A stretch of DNA of 64,000 nucleotides from Caballeronia glathei. Lineage in GTDB: Bacteria; Pseudomonadota; Gammaproteobacteria; Burkholderiales; Burkholderiaceae. Both the position numbers and the translations under genes were made by a program. Below, one piece after another: positions 1 through 9,075 of the stretch. How positions within the stretch are numbered: position 1 is the first letter of the stretch; every line of letters begins with the position of its first letter. The DNA is taken from assembly GCF_000698595.1 (NCBI RefSeq), contig NZ_JFHC01000020.1, positions 46,070 to 110,069 on the forward strand, given 5' to 3'. Below the pieces are notes generated by a model that saw only the letters and a program-made list of their open reading frames with translations, made no database searches and was not told the origin of the DNA.

Positions 1-352
1 GCGCGAGGCTGCCGCCGAGCGTGCCGCGATTGCGCACCGCGCGATACGCGATGCCCCGCGCGACATGCGCCATCAGGCCCTGCGTGAAGTCCTCGATCGC
101 GCCGTCCTCGATCTCGGCGTGCGTCACGCATGCGCCGATCACGCCGTACTCGCCGTCGCTGCGCGTTTCGCGCAGCGCGGCAATGCCGCGCAGGTCCACC
201 AGCAGTTCGGGCTGCGCGAGACGCAGGTTCATCATCGGGCCGAGCGACTGGCTGCCGGACACGAACTTGCCCATGCCGTCCGTCGGCGTGACGAGGCGGA
301 TCGCTTCGTCGCAGGCGAGCGGCTTTTCATAGTCGAAGGCGGCCGCTTTCAT
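1..352 (-). CDS. Molybdenum hydroxylase FAD-binding (medium) subunit, partial
   Basis: The N-terminal 117 residues of a CoxM/xanthine dehydrogenase FAD-binding subunit are present; the rest lies beyond the left edge. In this family the subunit carries FAD and takes electrons from the Fe-S subunit. The visible part has the FAD-site pattern GSQSLGPMMNLRLAQP near residues 33-48 and RNRGTLGGSLA near 107-117, both typical of the family. Its ATG overlaps the TGA of the upstream large-subunit gene (ATGA, 349-352), so the two are translationally coupled. A 2Fe-2S small subunit is expected further left but is not in the window. The family is clear; the substrate is not. Confidence 0.9.
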   Translation of the reverse strand, partial: MKAAAFDYEKPLACDEAIRLVTPTDGMGKFVSGSQSLGPMMNLRLAQPELLVDLRGIAALRETRSDGEYGVIGACVTHAEIEDGAIEDFTQGLMAHVARGIAYRAVRNRGTLGGSLA

Positions 353-2748
353 GCGGGAACTCCTTTTCCGAGGGCTTCACGCGCCGCGGCGGCGAGTGCC
401 TCGAGCACGACGCGCGGCGACACCGGCAACTGGTTGACTTCGGCGCCGAGCGGGCGCAGTGCGTCGTTGACCGCATTCGCGATCGCGGCGGGCGAGCCGA
501 TCGCGCCGCTTTCGCCGATGCCTTTCTGCCCGAACTCCGTGTAGGGCGCGGGCGTTTCCATGTGCTCGATGCGGATCGCGGGCACTTCGGTCGCGCCGGG
601 CAGCAGATAGTCGGCGAGCGTCGAGGCGAGCGGCTGCCCGTCCTCGCTGTACGGCATCGCCTCATAGAGCGCCGTGCCGATGCCCTGCGCCGCGCCGCCG
701 TAGACCTGTCCGTCGACGACCATCGGATTGATCAGCACGCCGCCGTCCTCGACGATCACGTAGTCGAGGATCTCGGTCTGCCCGAGCGCCGTGTCGACGG
801 CGACGACCACCGCGTGGCACGCATAGCTGAAGGTGCCCGTATCGCGCTTAGCCTGATACGACGTGGAGACTTCGAGCCCGCGCGGATCGACATCGGGCGG
901 CAGCAATTGCGGTTGCAGATACCAGGTGTGCGCGATCTGCTCGAGCGTGCGGCGACCCGCCGCGCCCACCACCGCGCCGCCTTCCCAGCGCACCCGCTCG
1001 ATTGGTTCCGCCAGCAGCCACGCGCCGATCTTCATCAGCCGCGCCTTCAGCTCCTTCGCCGCCTGCCCGACGGCGCCGCCCGCCATCACGATCGAGCGCG
1101 AGCCCCACGTGCCCGTCGAATAGGGTGTGACGCCGGTGTCGCCGAGCACGATGCGCACGCGCTCCGTATCGATGCCGAGCACGTCGTGCGCGATCTGCGC
1201 GAGCGTGGTCTCCATGCCCTGGCCGTGCGAGTGCACGCCCGCGCGGACTTCGAGCACGCCGTCGGGCGTGAGGCGGATCACGGCCGGCTCGCGCCCGGGC
1301 ACCATCGGAATGCCCCAGCCGTGATAGACCGACGTGCCGTGCGCGCCCTGCTCGCAGAAGACCGCGATGCCGAATCCGATGCGCCGTCCGTCCGGCTCGC
1401 CGCGCCGCTGCCGCTCGCGCACGGCGGCGAGGTCGATGGCGGCGACCGCGCGGCGCACGGCCTCCGGATAGTCGCCGCTGTCGAAGTGCTTGTTCGTGAT
1501 GTTGTCGAACGGCATCTCGTGCGCCTCGACGAGATTGCGCAGCCGCACCTCGTGCGGCTCGATGCCCGCTTCGACCGCGATGGCGTCCATCATCGTTTCG
1601 ATCGCGTAGCACACGCCGGTGCGCGCGACGCCGCGATACGGCAGGATCGGCGGCTTGTTGGTGGCGACCGACCACGTGCGGCAGCGATAGCGGTCCATCT
1701 TGTACGGCCCCGGCAGAATGCTGCCGACCTGCGCGGCTTCGAGGCACGCCGAGAACGGGTAGGACGAGTAGGCGCCGGAATCGACGGTCGCTTCGCATTC
1801 GACGGCGAGCAGGCGCCCGTCACGCTCCGCATAGGCGGTGATGTCGTAGTCGTGTTCGCGGCAGTTGGCGTTGGCCGTCAGTTGCTCGCGGCGGTCTTCG
1901 AGCCAGCGCACGGGCCGCGCGAGACGCATCGCGAGCCAGCCGCAGCAGACTTCCTCCGGCAGCAGAATGCCCTTGTAGCCGAATCCGCCGCCCACGTCCG
2001 GCGCGATCACGCGCACCTGTCCTTCGTCGAGCCCGAGGCACTGCGCGAGTCCCGTGCGCGTGATGTGCGGCATCTGCGCGGAGGTGTGCACGATCAGCTG
2101 CGACAGACGCCTGTCCCAATGCGCGACGACGCCGCGCCCTTCCATCGGCGCCATGCTCTGGCGCGCGGTGCGCAGCTTGCGATGCACGCGGATCGGCGCG
2201 TTCTCGCGGATCGCGTCGAGATCGATCTCGCTCTTCGCGTCGACGAAGGTTTCCAGGAAGACGTTGTCGCCCCAATGCTCATGCACGAGCGCGGAGCCTT
2301 CGCTGCGCGCGGCGAGCATGTCCACGACCGCGGGCAGTTCCTCGAAGTCGACGAACACCTGCGCGGCGATATCTTCGGCAGCGGCGCGCGTCGCCGCGAC
2401 ACACATCGCGATCGGCTCGCCGACCTGCCGAACCTTGCCGCCCGCGAGCACCGTCTGCTCCGAGGGCTTGAAGCCGGGCAGCCCGGAGTTCGCGACGATC
2501 GGACTCACGCCGTCCAGGTCGGCGAGCGTATAGACGGCGCCCTCGAAGCCCGGCGGCTTCTCGATGCCGACGATATGGCCATGCGCGATCGGACTGCGCA
2601 CGAACGCGACGTCGAGCATGCCGACCATGCGGATATTGCCGACGTATTCGCCGCGGCCGTGCAGGAAGCGGTCATCCTCCTTGCGCGCAAGCGAGGCGCC
2701 GATGCCTTGCGGCCGGTCCGGCGAAGGGGGCGTGAGCGGGCGTTTCAT
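349..2748 (-). CDS. Molybdopterin-binding large subunit of a CO dehydrogenase/xanthine dehydrogenase-type hydroxylase (CoxL-like)
   Basis: 799 residues, full length for the family. It has the a/b hammerhead near the N-terminus (QGIGASLARKEDDRFLHGRG) followed by the molybdopterin domain. The catalytic glutamate is visible in KGIGESG (E746). The active-site loop reads PYRGVAR (370-376), close to the AYRGAGR loop of form II CoxL-like enzymes and unlike the AYRCSFR loop of true CO dehydrogenase, so CO is an unlikely substrate. There is no Tat signal, so the enzyme is probably cytoplasmic. It lies between an amidohydrolase gene (20 bp upstream) and the FAD subunit (4-bp overlap), all on one strand. 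By family it hydroxylates an organic compound or oxidises an aldehyde; the substrate is unknown. Confidence 0.92.
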   Translation of the reverse strand: MKRPLTPPSPDRPQGIGASLARKEDDRFLHGRGEYVGNIRMVGMLDVAFVRSPIAHGHIVGIEKPPGFEGAVYTLADLDGVSPIVANSGLPGFKPSEQTVLAGGKVRQVGEPIAMCVAATRAAAEDIAAQVFVDFEELPAVVDMLAARSEGSALVHEHWGDNVFLETFVDAKSEIDLDAIRENAPIRVHRKLRTARQSMAPMEGRGVVAHWDRRLSQLIVHTSAQMPHITRTGLAQCLGLDEGQVRVIAPDVGGGFGYKGILLPEEVCCGWLAMRLARPVRWLEDRREQLTANANCREHDYDITAYAERDGRLLAVECEATVDSGAYSSYPFSACLEAAQVGSILPGPYKMDRYRCRTWSVATNKPPILPYRGVARTGVCYAIETMMDAIAVEAGIEPHEVRLRNLVEAHEMPFDNITNKHFDSGDYPEAVRRAVAAIDLAAVRERQRRGEPDGRRIGFGIAVFCEQGAHGTSVYHGWGIPMVPGREPAVIRLTPDGVLEVRAGVHSHGQGMETTLAQIAHDVLGIDTERVRIVLGDTGVTPYSTGTWGSRSIVMAGGAVGQAAKELKARLMKIGAWLLAEPIERVRWEGGAVVGAAGRRTLEQIAHTWYLQPQLLPPDVDPRGLEVSTSYQAKRDTGTFSYACHAVVVAVDTALGQTEILDYVIVEDGGVLINPMVVDGQVYGGAAQGIGTALYEAMPYSEDGQPLASTLADYLLPGATEVPAIRIEHMETPAPYTEFGQKGIGESGAIGSPAAIANAVNDALRPLGAEVNQLPVSPRVVLEALAAAAREALGKGVPA

Positions 2749-2768
2749 CGTGTTCCCTCGTGGGCGGG

Positions 2769-4031
2769 TCAGGCGGCCATCGCGAGCGGCAGGCTCGGCG
2801 AGTTCGCGTTGAAGCGCACGCCGTCGCGCAGACAGAAGAGCGGCGTGAGCATGCGGTCCGTGACGACCTTCGTGCCCTCGTTGTCCTCCAGCACCCAGCG
2901 TCCGCGGCGATCGTCGAGCACGCTGATGTCGGCGCCGCGGCCCACTTGCAGCGTGCCGATCTGGTCCTCCATGCCGGCGAGCTTCGCGGCGTTGCTCGTC
3001 ACCATGCGCACGACGTGGTCGAGCGGCAGGCCGAGCGCGAGCATGCTCGTCATCGCGCTCACGAGGCTGAACTGCGAGCGGCCGAGGAACGAATGCTCTT
3101 CGTCAGGGTGGCTGTCGGGCGTGCCGGCGGGCGCGGGGACGGTCGTGTTGTAGCCGTGCATGTCGGCGCCGAGCGTGTCGGGCATCACGCCGCTGTCGAG
3201 CACGATGCGCGCCGTATTGAAGCTGAAATGCGAGCCGTGTCCGACATCCACCTTCAGGCCGCGCGCGGTCGCCTCGTGCACGAGCGGATGCAGCCGTCCG
3301 TTCTCTTCGACGAAGCCGCCCGGGTGACGGCTGAACGGATGCGCGAGGATGTCGCCGGGCTTGAGCGTCTCGACGACCTGATCGAAGATCGAATCCGGAT
3401 TCACGGCGAGGCCGCCCGCTTCGGGCTTCGGCCACAACTGCCCGAAATGGATGTAGAGCGGCAGGTTCGCATCGCGCCCGATTTTCGCGGCGATCTTCAT
3501 GACGTCGAGCCCCCAGCGCGCGAAGCCGCCGATCTCGGCATGCGCCTTGATTCCCTTCACCAGGTCCGCGTTGGCGAGCGCCGATTTCACGGTGGCGGCG
3601 GCGTCGAGACAGTCGGGACGGTACAGGTCCGGGTAATAGTGCCCTTCGAGTCCGCCGACCAGATACGCCGACATGTAGGCGAGCACGCGTGTCGCGGCAG
3701 GCTGCGCGACGAAGTGCCTGAAGCCCGGCATCGTGATGCAGCTTGCGCCGCCCTGATCGACGAGCGTCGTCACGCCCGATTGCACGCCGCACATGTCTGC
3801 GTTCAGGCCGAAGCGGCCGGTCACGTACTGGTAGACGTGTGCGTGGGTGTCGATCAGGCCCGGCAGGACGAGGCGGTCGCGGCAGTCGATCGTTTCCGCG
3901 TCCGTTTCGCGTGCGGCGAGGTCCGGCCCGATGGCCGCGATGCGGCCGTTCACAACGAGAATGTCGAGGACGGCGTCGAGCCCGGCGGACGGATCGACGA
4001 CGCGGCCGCCTTTGAGTAGGACCTGGGTCAT
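2769..4031 (-). CDS. Amidohydrolase/deacetylase family metallohydrolase (dihydroorotase-like)
   Basis: 420 residues from the chosen ATG at 4031, which gives the usual N-terminus of the family (MTQVLLKGGRVVDPSAG); another ATG lies at 4049, and neither has a clear ribosome site. The metal-binding HxH is at H63/H65 in LIDTHAHVYQ. A candidate carbamylated lysine lies in VKGIKAHAEIGG, with further metal or active-site segments HFGQLW and DVGHGSHFSF. By family these are D-aminoacylase/deacetylase-like TIM-barrel hydrolases that cut amide or ring C-N bonds. It is the first gene of the strand that runs into the molybdenum hydroxylase 20 bp downstream, so hydrolysis and hydroxylation of one compound is a reasonable guess. 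Confidence 0.85.
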   Translation of the reverse strand: MTQVLLKGGRVVDPSAGLDAVLDILVVNGRIAAIGPDLAARETDAETIDCRDRLVLPGLIDTHAHVYQYVTGRFGLNADMCGVQSGVTTLVDQGGASCITMPGFRHFVAQPAATRVLAYMSAYLVGGLEGHYYPDLYRPDCLDAAATVKSALANADLVKGIKAHAEIGGFARWGLDVMKIAAKIGRDANLPLYIHFGQLWPKPEAGGLAVNPDSIFDQVVETLKPGDILAHPFSRHPGGFVEENGRLHPLVHEATARGLKVDVGHGSHFSFNTARIVLDSGVMPDTLGADMHGYNTTVPAPAGTPDSHPDEEHSFLGRSQFSLVSAMTSMLALGLPLDHVVRMVTSNAAKLAGMEDQIGTLQVGRGADISVLDDRRGRWVLEDNEGTKVVTDRMLTPLFCLRDGVRFNANSPSLPLAMAA

Positions 4032-4063
4032 ATGCGGATAACGGCTCATGGGGAGTTGGCGAG

Positions 4064-4280
4064 ATGCGTGGTGTACCGCAAATAGCGTGCCGGTTTGTCC
4101 GGATGAGCCTGAATGTGGCGCGAAGGCCGCAGCCACAAGGGCCCCGGGCCGGAGCATCGGGACAATGCGGGCTATACCACGCATTTGGCGGACGCCTCAT
4201 GCACCAGCATGAGCGGCGCGTGCCCGCACCCGCACCGGATTCATGCGCGGCGCATGCTTATGGTGAATTAGCGTGGTGTG
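4064..4280. promoter_or_regulatory. Divergent regulatory region with three GCGTGGTRTR motifs
   Basis: The 328-bp gap 4050-4377 between the divergent hydrolase and MarR genes has no gene. The motif GCGTGGTRTR occurs at 4066-4075 (+ strand, with an A after TGCGTGGTGT), at 4173-4182 (- strand, TGCGTGGTATA) and at 4271-4280 (+ strand, GCGTGGTGTG). The middle copy sits in an inverted repeat AATGCG-N10-CGCATT (4164-4185) and the last runs into GTGGTGTGCCAC. These are candidate sites for the adjacent MarR protein. Repetition is seen in the sequence; binding is inferred. Confidence 0.4.
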
Positions 4281-4377
4281 CCACCTATATTCGTCGTGGC
4301 GCTGGAATCGCATAGAATGATGACAACAGGGCGTTCGCCAAACGCGAAGGTCGTTCAACCTCCGGTCCACGTCGACG

Positions 4378-4899
4378 ATGATCAACGATGAAGCAGACAC
4401 CGGCTCTGTCCGGCAGGAACTCGAAGCGCTGCAGGCGAGGTCGCCGCTTTTCAGCCGGCCCGGCTTCCTGATCCGCCGCATGCATCAGATTCATGGATCG
4501 CTCTTCGCCGAAGAGACGAGCGCTTTCAATATCACACCGGTTCAATACAGTTTGCTTACGACGCTCGATTCACTCGGCGAAATCGACCAGAACACGCTGG
4601 CGATCGAAGTCGGACTGGAGCGTTCAAGCGTCGCGGAAGTGATCCCGCGTCTGGAGTCGCGCGGGCTGATCGCGAGAAATCAGGCATCGCACGACAAGCG
4701 CGTGAAGCTCGTCAAGCTCACGCGGCAGGGCAAGCGGCTCGTCACGAAGATGGGGCCCGCGGTGCAGCGCGCACACGAGCGGACCGTCGAACACCTCCCG
4801 CCCATGGAGCGCGATTTCTTCATGCTGCAATTGATTCGCCTCGTCGAGGCGAACAACGACAACAGCATCGTGCCGTTCCGTTTGCCTCCGTCGGAGTAG
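4378..4899 (+). CDS. MarR family transcriptional regulator
   Basis: 173 residues with a MarR winged helix: the helix region FNITPVQYSLLTTLDSLGEID, the recognition helix around LAIEVGLERSSVAEVIPRLESRGLI and the wing RNQASHDKRVKLVKLTRQGK. MarR proteins are dimeric repressors, often released by small phenolic or acidic ligands. It is divergent from the hydrolase/molybdenum hydroxylase strand across a 330-bp gap with repeated motifs, so it most likely controls that cluster and itself. No ribosome site is evident before the ATG. Confidence 0.93.
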   Translation: MINDEADTGSVRQELEALQARSPLFSRPGFLIRRMHQIHGSLFAEETSAFNITPVQYSLLTTLDSLGEIDQNTLAIEVGLERSSVAEVIPRLESRGLIARNQASHDKRVKLVKLTRQGKRLVTKMGPAVQRAHERTVEHLPPMERDFFMLQLIRLVEANNDNSIVPFRLPPSE

Positions 4900-4941
4900 C
4901 GTGCGCTGGCGCAGCGAAAGAGCGCCTCACGGCGCGACGGG

Positions 4942-5835
4942 TTACGCGTTCGCCTGTTCGCGGATGAGTTCGATCAGCGCGCGAAGGCCTGCCGGTATGT
5001 GCCGGCGGCCGGGATAGTAGAGGCACAGGCCGTCGAAGGGCGGCGTCCAGTCTTCGAGCATGCGCACGAGCGTGCCGGCGGCCAGATCGTCCCTGACCTG
5101 CCACTCCGTCAGATAGGTGATGCCGGCGCCCGAGCGCGCGGCGTCGAGCATCAGCCCGGCTTCGTCGAGCGTCAGCGCGCCGTCGACGGCGACCGTCATC
5201 GTTTCGCCATGACGCTCGAATTCCCAGTGGTAGATCATGCCGCTCGCCATGCGAGTGCGGATGCACCGGTGCGACGCGAGGTCCGCCGGCGTGCGCGGCG
5301 CAGGATGCCCGGCGAGATACGCCGGGCTCGCGACCACCGCGAAACGCTGCGAGCGGCCGAAGGGCACGGCGATCATGTCGCGCGGCACGGTCTCGGCAAG
5401 GCGGATGCCCGCATCGAAACCTTCGACGACGATATCGATGAGCCGCCCTTCCGTGACGACGTCGAGCTTCATCTCGGGGTAGCGCTGCAGGAACGCCATG
5501 AAGAGCGGCATCGCCTGCCGCGCGCCGCCGATCGAGGTATTGATGCGCAACGTGCCCGAGGGCGTATCGCGGAAACTGCCTGCCTGCTCGATCGCCACGC
5601 GGATTGCCGACAGCGCGGGCGCGATGCTGTCGACGAACTGACTGCCAGCTTCCGAAAGCGATACGCTGCGCGTCGTGCGGTTGAAGAGGCGCACGCCGAT
5701 TCGCGCTTCCAGTGCCGCAATCGAGTGGCTCAGCGCCGAGGTCGAGATGCCGAGTTCGGTTGCCGCCGCGCGGAAACTGCGATGGCGCGCCACCGCGAGG
5801 ACCGCTTCCAGTTCGCCAAGCCCGGAGGTGTTCAT
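4942..5835 (-). CDS. LysR family transcriptional regulator
   Basis: 297 residues. The N-terminal LysR helix-turn-helix is complete ([35 protein letters not shown], written here only as the region about residues 9-43), followed by a periplasmic-binding-like effector domain with [11 protein letters not shown] near residue 94. It is divergent from the aldehyde dehydrogenase gene across a 101-bp gap, the usual arrangement for LysR control of the neighbour. It converges with the MarR gene, 42 bp apart. The inducer is unknown. Confidence 0.93.
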   Translation of the reverse strand: MNTSGLGELEAVLAVARHRSFRAAATELGISTSALSHSIAALEARIGVRLFNRTTRSVSLSEAGSQFVDSIAPALSAIRVAIEQAGSFRDTPSGTLRINTSIGGARQAMPLFMAFLQRYPEMKLDVVTEGRLIDIVVEGFDAGIRLAETVPRDMIAVPFGRSQRFAVVASPAYLAGHPAPRTPADLASHRCIRTRMASGMIYHWEFERHGETMTVAVDGALTLDEAGLMLDAARSGAGITYLTEWQVRDDLAAGTLVRMLEDWTPPFDGLCLYYPGRRHIPAGLRALIELIREQANA

Positions 5836-5936
5836 TGTCCCAGATTGCTCAACGTGTCATGCCGGATTATATGGCTAGTCAGGCCAATGCGAGCGGGCTA
5901 TCTTCCCTGGGATTCAGACAGCTCGCGGGAGCAGGC

Positions 5937-7361
5937 ATGCAGCATATCGACAGGATCTATATCGACGGCGCCTTCGTCACACCGCATGGCGAAGAGTGGT
6001 TCGATCTCTACAATCCCGCTTCGGCGGAAGTCATCGGCAAGGTCAGGCTCGCGGATGAAACGGATGCCCGGCATGCGATCGCGGCGGCGAAGCGGGCGTT
6101 TGCCCTCTATTCGCGCACGAGCAAGGAGGAGCGCCTCGCGATCCTGCAGCGGATGCACGACGCCGTCGAGGCACGCGAGGACGCGCTTTTCGATGCGATC
6201 ATCGAAGAATACGGCGCGCCGGTTTCGCGCGCGCGTTTCATGGTGAAGCACGCCACCAGCGTCATTCAGGAAGCGGCAAAGGTGCTGCGGGATTACGATT
6301 TCACGCGCCGGGCGGGCGCGGCGGAAGTGGTGATGCAGCCGCTCGGCGTGGCCGGCCTCATCACGCCATGGAACAGCAACGCGGGCTTCATCTGCGGCAA
6401 GCTTGCCGCCGCGCTGGCGGCGGGCTGCACGGCCGTGATCAAGCCGAGCGAGATGAGCGCGATGCAGACCCGGATCGTGACCGAAGCGCTGCACGAAGCC
6501 CGGGTGCCCGCGGGCGTCATCAATATCGTCACCGGCCGGGGGGAAACCGTCGGCGCCGAGATCAGCACGCATCCGGACGTCGCGAAGATTTCGTTCACGG
6601 GCTCGACCGTCGTCGGCAAGACGATCCTGCGCGCGGGCGCGGAGACGCTCAAGCGCGTGACGCTGGAACTGGGCGGCAAGTCGCCCATGATCGTTCTCGA
6701 TGACGCGGATTTCGCGCAGGCCGTGCCGCTCGCCATTCAGGCCGGCTTCATGAACAGCGGACAGGCCTGCATCGCGGGCACGCGCATTCTCGTGCCGCAG
6801 GCGCGCATGGCGGAGTTCGAGGAACTGGCCCGCGCGGAAGTTGCCGGCACGCGCGCCGGAGACCCGCGCGACCCGAAAACCGTCGTCGGGCCGATGGTCA
6901 GCCAGAAGCAGTGGGAGCGCGTGCAGCGCTACATCCGCATCGGCATCGACGAGGGCGCGCGGCTTCTCGCCGGCGGCGAGGGCCGCCCCGAGGGCATCGG
7001 GCGCGGCTGGTTCGTGCGGCCGACGCTCTTTGGCGGCGTCAGCAACGACATGACCATCGCGCGCGAGGAAATCTTCGGCCCGGTTCTGTCCATCATCGGC
7101 TACCGCGACATCGAAGAAGCCGTCGCCATCGCCAACGACACGAATTACGGCTTGCAGGCTTACGTGGTGTCCGCCGATCCTGCGCGGGCGCATGCGCTCG
7201 CGGCACGTATCGAGGCGGGCCGCGTGCTCGTCAACACGCTGGCGCACGAACCGGCCGCGCCGTTCGGCGGCTTCAAGCAGTCGGGGATTGGCCGCGAATC
7301 CGGCACGTTCGGACTGGAAGCGTTTCTGGAGCCGAAGTCGATTCTCGGTGTAGCCGCGTGA
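5937..7361 (+). CDS. NAD(P)-dependent aldehyde dehydrogenase
   Basis: 474 residues from the ATG at 5937, chosen because MQHIDRIYIDGAFVTPHGEEW matches the normal start of the family; the frame stays open upstream without family resemblance. Catalytic residues are visible: general base E244 in ELGGKS, nucleophile C278 in NSGQACIAG, the PWN motif in ITPWNSNAGF, and EEIFGPVL near the C-terminus. It oxidises an aldehyde to a carboxylate in the cytoplasm. The divergent LysR gene probably regulates it. The sequence alone does not fix the substrate. Confidence 0.93.
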   Translation: MQHIDRIYIDGAFVTPHGEEWFDLYNPASAEVIGKVRLADETDARHAIAAAKRAFALYSRTSKEERLAILQRMHDAVEAREDALFDAIIEEYGAPVSRARFMVKHATSVIQEAAKVLRDYDFTRRAGAAEVVMQPLGVAGLITPWNSNAGFICGKLAAALAAGCTAVIKPSEMSAMQTRIVTEALHEARVPAGVINIVTGRGETVGAEISTHPDVAKISFTGSTVVGKTILRAGAETLKRVTLELGGKSPMIVLDDADFAQAVPLAIQAGFMNSGQACIAGTRILVPQARMAEFEELARAEVAGTRAGDPRDPKTVVGPMVSQKQWERVQRYIRIGIDEGARLLAGGEGRPEGIGRGWFVRPTLFGGVSNDMTIAREEIFGPVLSIIGYRDIEEAVAIANDTNYGLQAYVVSADPARAHALAARIEAGRVLVNTLAHEPAAPFGGFKQSGIGRESGTFGLEAFLEPKSILGVAA

Positions 7362-7423
7362 CGTAGCCGCGTGATGCGACGTGTCCGCGCCGGCATTTGA
7401 GGCCCGGTCCGCATGCTGCTCGG

Positions 7424-7447
7424 CCGCACGGCGTTGCCGCCGTGCGG
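7424..7447. terminator. Hairpin between convergent genes
   Basis: A perfect 9-bp stem CCGCACGGC/GCCGTGCGG with loop GTTGCC lies 63 bp after the aldehyde dehydrogenase stop and 47 bp before the end of the convergent synthase gene. There is no long T tract, only TAAAA on the right. It probably ends transcription from both sides. Confidence 0.55.
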
Positions 7448-7493
7448 TAAAAGCGCGTGCATCGTCGTCATGCCGGACGCGGGCCGTCCGGCC

Positions 7494-8540
7494 TCAGTGC
7501 ATTTGCGCTTCGACGCGCGCGATGAGCCGCCCGATCCAGCCGCGCACGACGCTGTTCGATCCGGCGACCGGCAGCGAGAGCGCCGTCAGCCGGTATACAT
7601 CGTTGCGCGAGATTTTCGACGCCCGTGCCGGATCGAGCCACGCGTCGTTGCGCACGAGCAGCAGCAGCGTTTCGAGGCCGATGAGAATCGGCCACAGGCA
7701 GGCGAGCCGCAAGCGCACGCAGCGGCGCGGAATCGCGAGCGTATAGTCCGCCGCCTCGCGGTAATGGTCGAGCGTGCGCCGCACGAGATCGAACAGCAGC
7801 GGTTTCGCGTCGCGTGAAGCGCCCGGCTGGAGCAGGTCCTCCGCGCGCAGGCCGAGCGGCTCGAGCAGCGCGGCAGGCACATAGCAGCGGCCGATGCGCA
7901 AATCCTTGCCGCAGTCGCGCAGGATATTGGTCAGCTGCAACGCCTTTCCGAACCGCACGCCACGTTGCGGCATCCGCGCCAGGTCCCAGTGCTGCACTTC
8001 GGGTCGGTGCGCATGGGTGATCGTGGTCCAGAACTCGCCGACGCAACCCGCCACGAGATACGTGTAGTGATCGAGTTCATCGGCCGTATCGAGTGCGGCG
8101 AGGCGGCCCGAACGCTCGTCCGGGAACGTGCGCAGGTCGAATTCCATTCCCATCGTCAGCGTCGTCACGATGTGCCGGACGGCCGCGCGGTCGCCGTCAT
8201 CCAGCGCGTCGAGGAGCGCGAGCATCGGCTTGATCGACGCGAGCAGCGCGTGTTCGTGCGAGTCCGCCTGCTGACCCGCGACGTCGGATTCGATGCGCGC
8301 GAGCCGCGATTGGTCTGCCACGCCGTTGACCTGCGCGCGCAGCGAAAGCAGCAGTTCGACCCGGTGCTCGGGCGGGATGACGGAGGTGTCCGCGATCGTG
8401 TCGGCGGCGCGGGCGAGCAGATACGCAAGTCCGATCGGTTCACGCAGACCCGCGGGCAGCACGCGCAGCGTCAGGTAGAACGAGCGGGAAACGTTTTTCA
8501 GCAGTTCGCCCAGCAGGAAGGCGCGTTGGGTGTCGGGCAT
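7494..8540 (-). CDS. Squalene/phytoene synthase family protein (squalene synthase-like)
   Basis: 348 residues from the ATG at 8540 (MPDTQRAFLLGELLKNVSRSF); the open frame continues upstream without family resemblance. The first aspartate motif is DTIAD (47-51) and the second is NILRDCGKD (205-213). YLVAGCVGEFW (161-171) and the YVP after the second motif are also family marks. By family it condenses two prenyl diphosphates head to head. The length and the arrangement resemble farnesyl-diphosphate farnesyltransferase more than the shorter hopanoid HpnC/HpnD enzymes. No other isoprenoid gene is nearby, so the final product cannot be inferred. Confidence 0.88.
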   Translation of the reverse strand: MPDTQRAFLLGELLKNVSRSFYLTLRVLPAGLREPIGLAYLLARAADTIADTSVIPPEHRVELLLSLRAQVNGVADQSRLARIESDVAGQQADSHEHALLASIKPMLALLDALDDGDRAAVRHIVTTLTMGMEFDLRTFPDERSGRLAALDTADELDHYTYLVAGCVGEFWTTITHAHRPEVQHWDLARMPQRGVRFGKALQLTNILRDCGKDLRIGRCYVPAALLEPLGLRAEDLLQPGASRDAKPLLFDLVRRTLDHYREAADYTLAIPRRCVRLRLACLWPILIGLETLLLLVRNDAWLDPARASKISRNDVYRLTALSLPVAGSNSVVRGWIGRLIARVEAQMH

Positions 8541-8835
8541 GCTCGATTGCAGGATTGGCGTGATGGAAGCGGTGCTGCCGCGGTGACACATGGTCCGCTT
8601 CCCAGGGAAAGGACGGATTTTACCGGGTAACGGTATCGGCGCAGCCGTGGCGCCCGCGCAAACGCGTGCGCCGCGGGAACACACGCCGCGCCCGGCTGTT
8701 GTCAGAAGCGCAAGAAGGGACGCCGCACGCAGGCGTCGCGTTCACGCGAAGCGAACCGACGAAGGTGAAAGCATTGCCACGCACAGCGCGCGACATGACC
8801 CATTGACACCACGGGCGACGGCAGCGCCGCATCCG

Positions 8836-9056
8836 CGAGCACGCGCCGTGGCGCGGAACCGGGGCGCGAAGGGGCAATCAGGCGTCTCGTCAGCACGCCC
8901 GATCGTGCAAATCATCAAGCCGTTTGTGCTCCTCGATCTCTTCCGCCTGGAGCCGTCGGCGCCGATGCTGTTCAAGCTGCACCCGCATTCGGGTATCGCG
9001 CGCTCACCCTGCTGATCGGCGGCACGCTGCGCTTCGAGCCGATGATCGAGGCTTGA
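8836..9056 (+). pseudogene. Broken pirin-family gene fragment
   Basis: Reading + from 8836 gives ARAVARNRGAK, then IIKPFVLLDLF (from 8911) and KLHPHSGIA (to about 9000), a good match to the pirin pattern RTRG.K...KPFVFLD...HPHSGIATLT. After GIA the match jumps to the frame starting at 8994, giving LTLLIGGTLRFE, and ends at a TGA at 9054-9056, only about 70 residues in. The C-terminal cupin half is gone. It therefore carries a frameshift and a truncation and is likely dead. No start codon with a ribosome site is seen. The recognition rests on remembered family motifs. Confidence 0.65.
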
Positions 9057-9075
9057 TCCCTCCTGCCCGCGCGTT

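Noticed and set aside
349..2748. True CO dehydrogenase (CoxL form I)
   Set aside because: The active-site loop is PYRGVAR, not AYRCSFR, so carbon monoxide oxidation is not supported.
562..3153. An 863-residue open frame on the + strand
   Set aside because: It is antisense to the CoxL-like and amidohydrolase genes, which have full family motifs. Its His/Arg/Asp-rich translation is typical of the antisense frame of GC-rich coding DNA.
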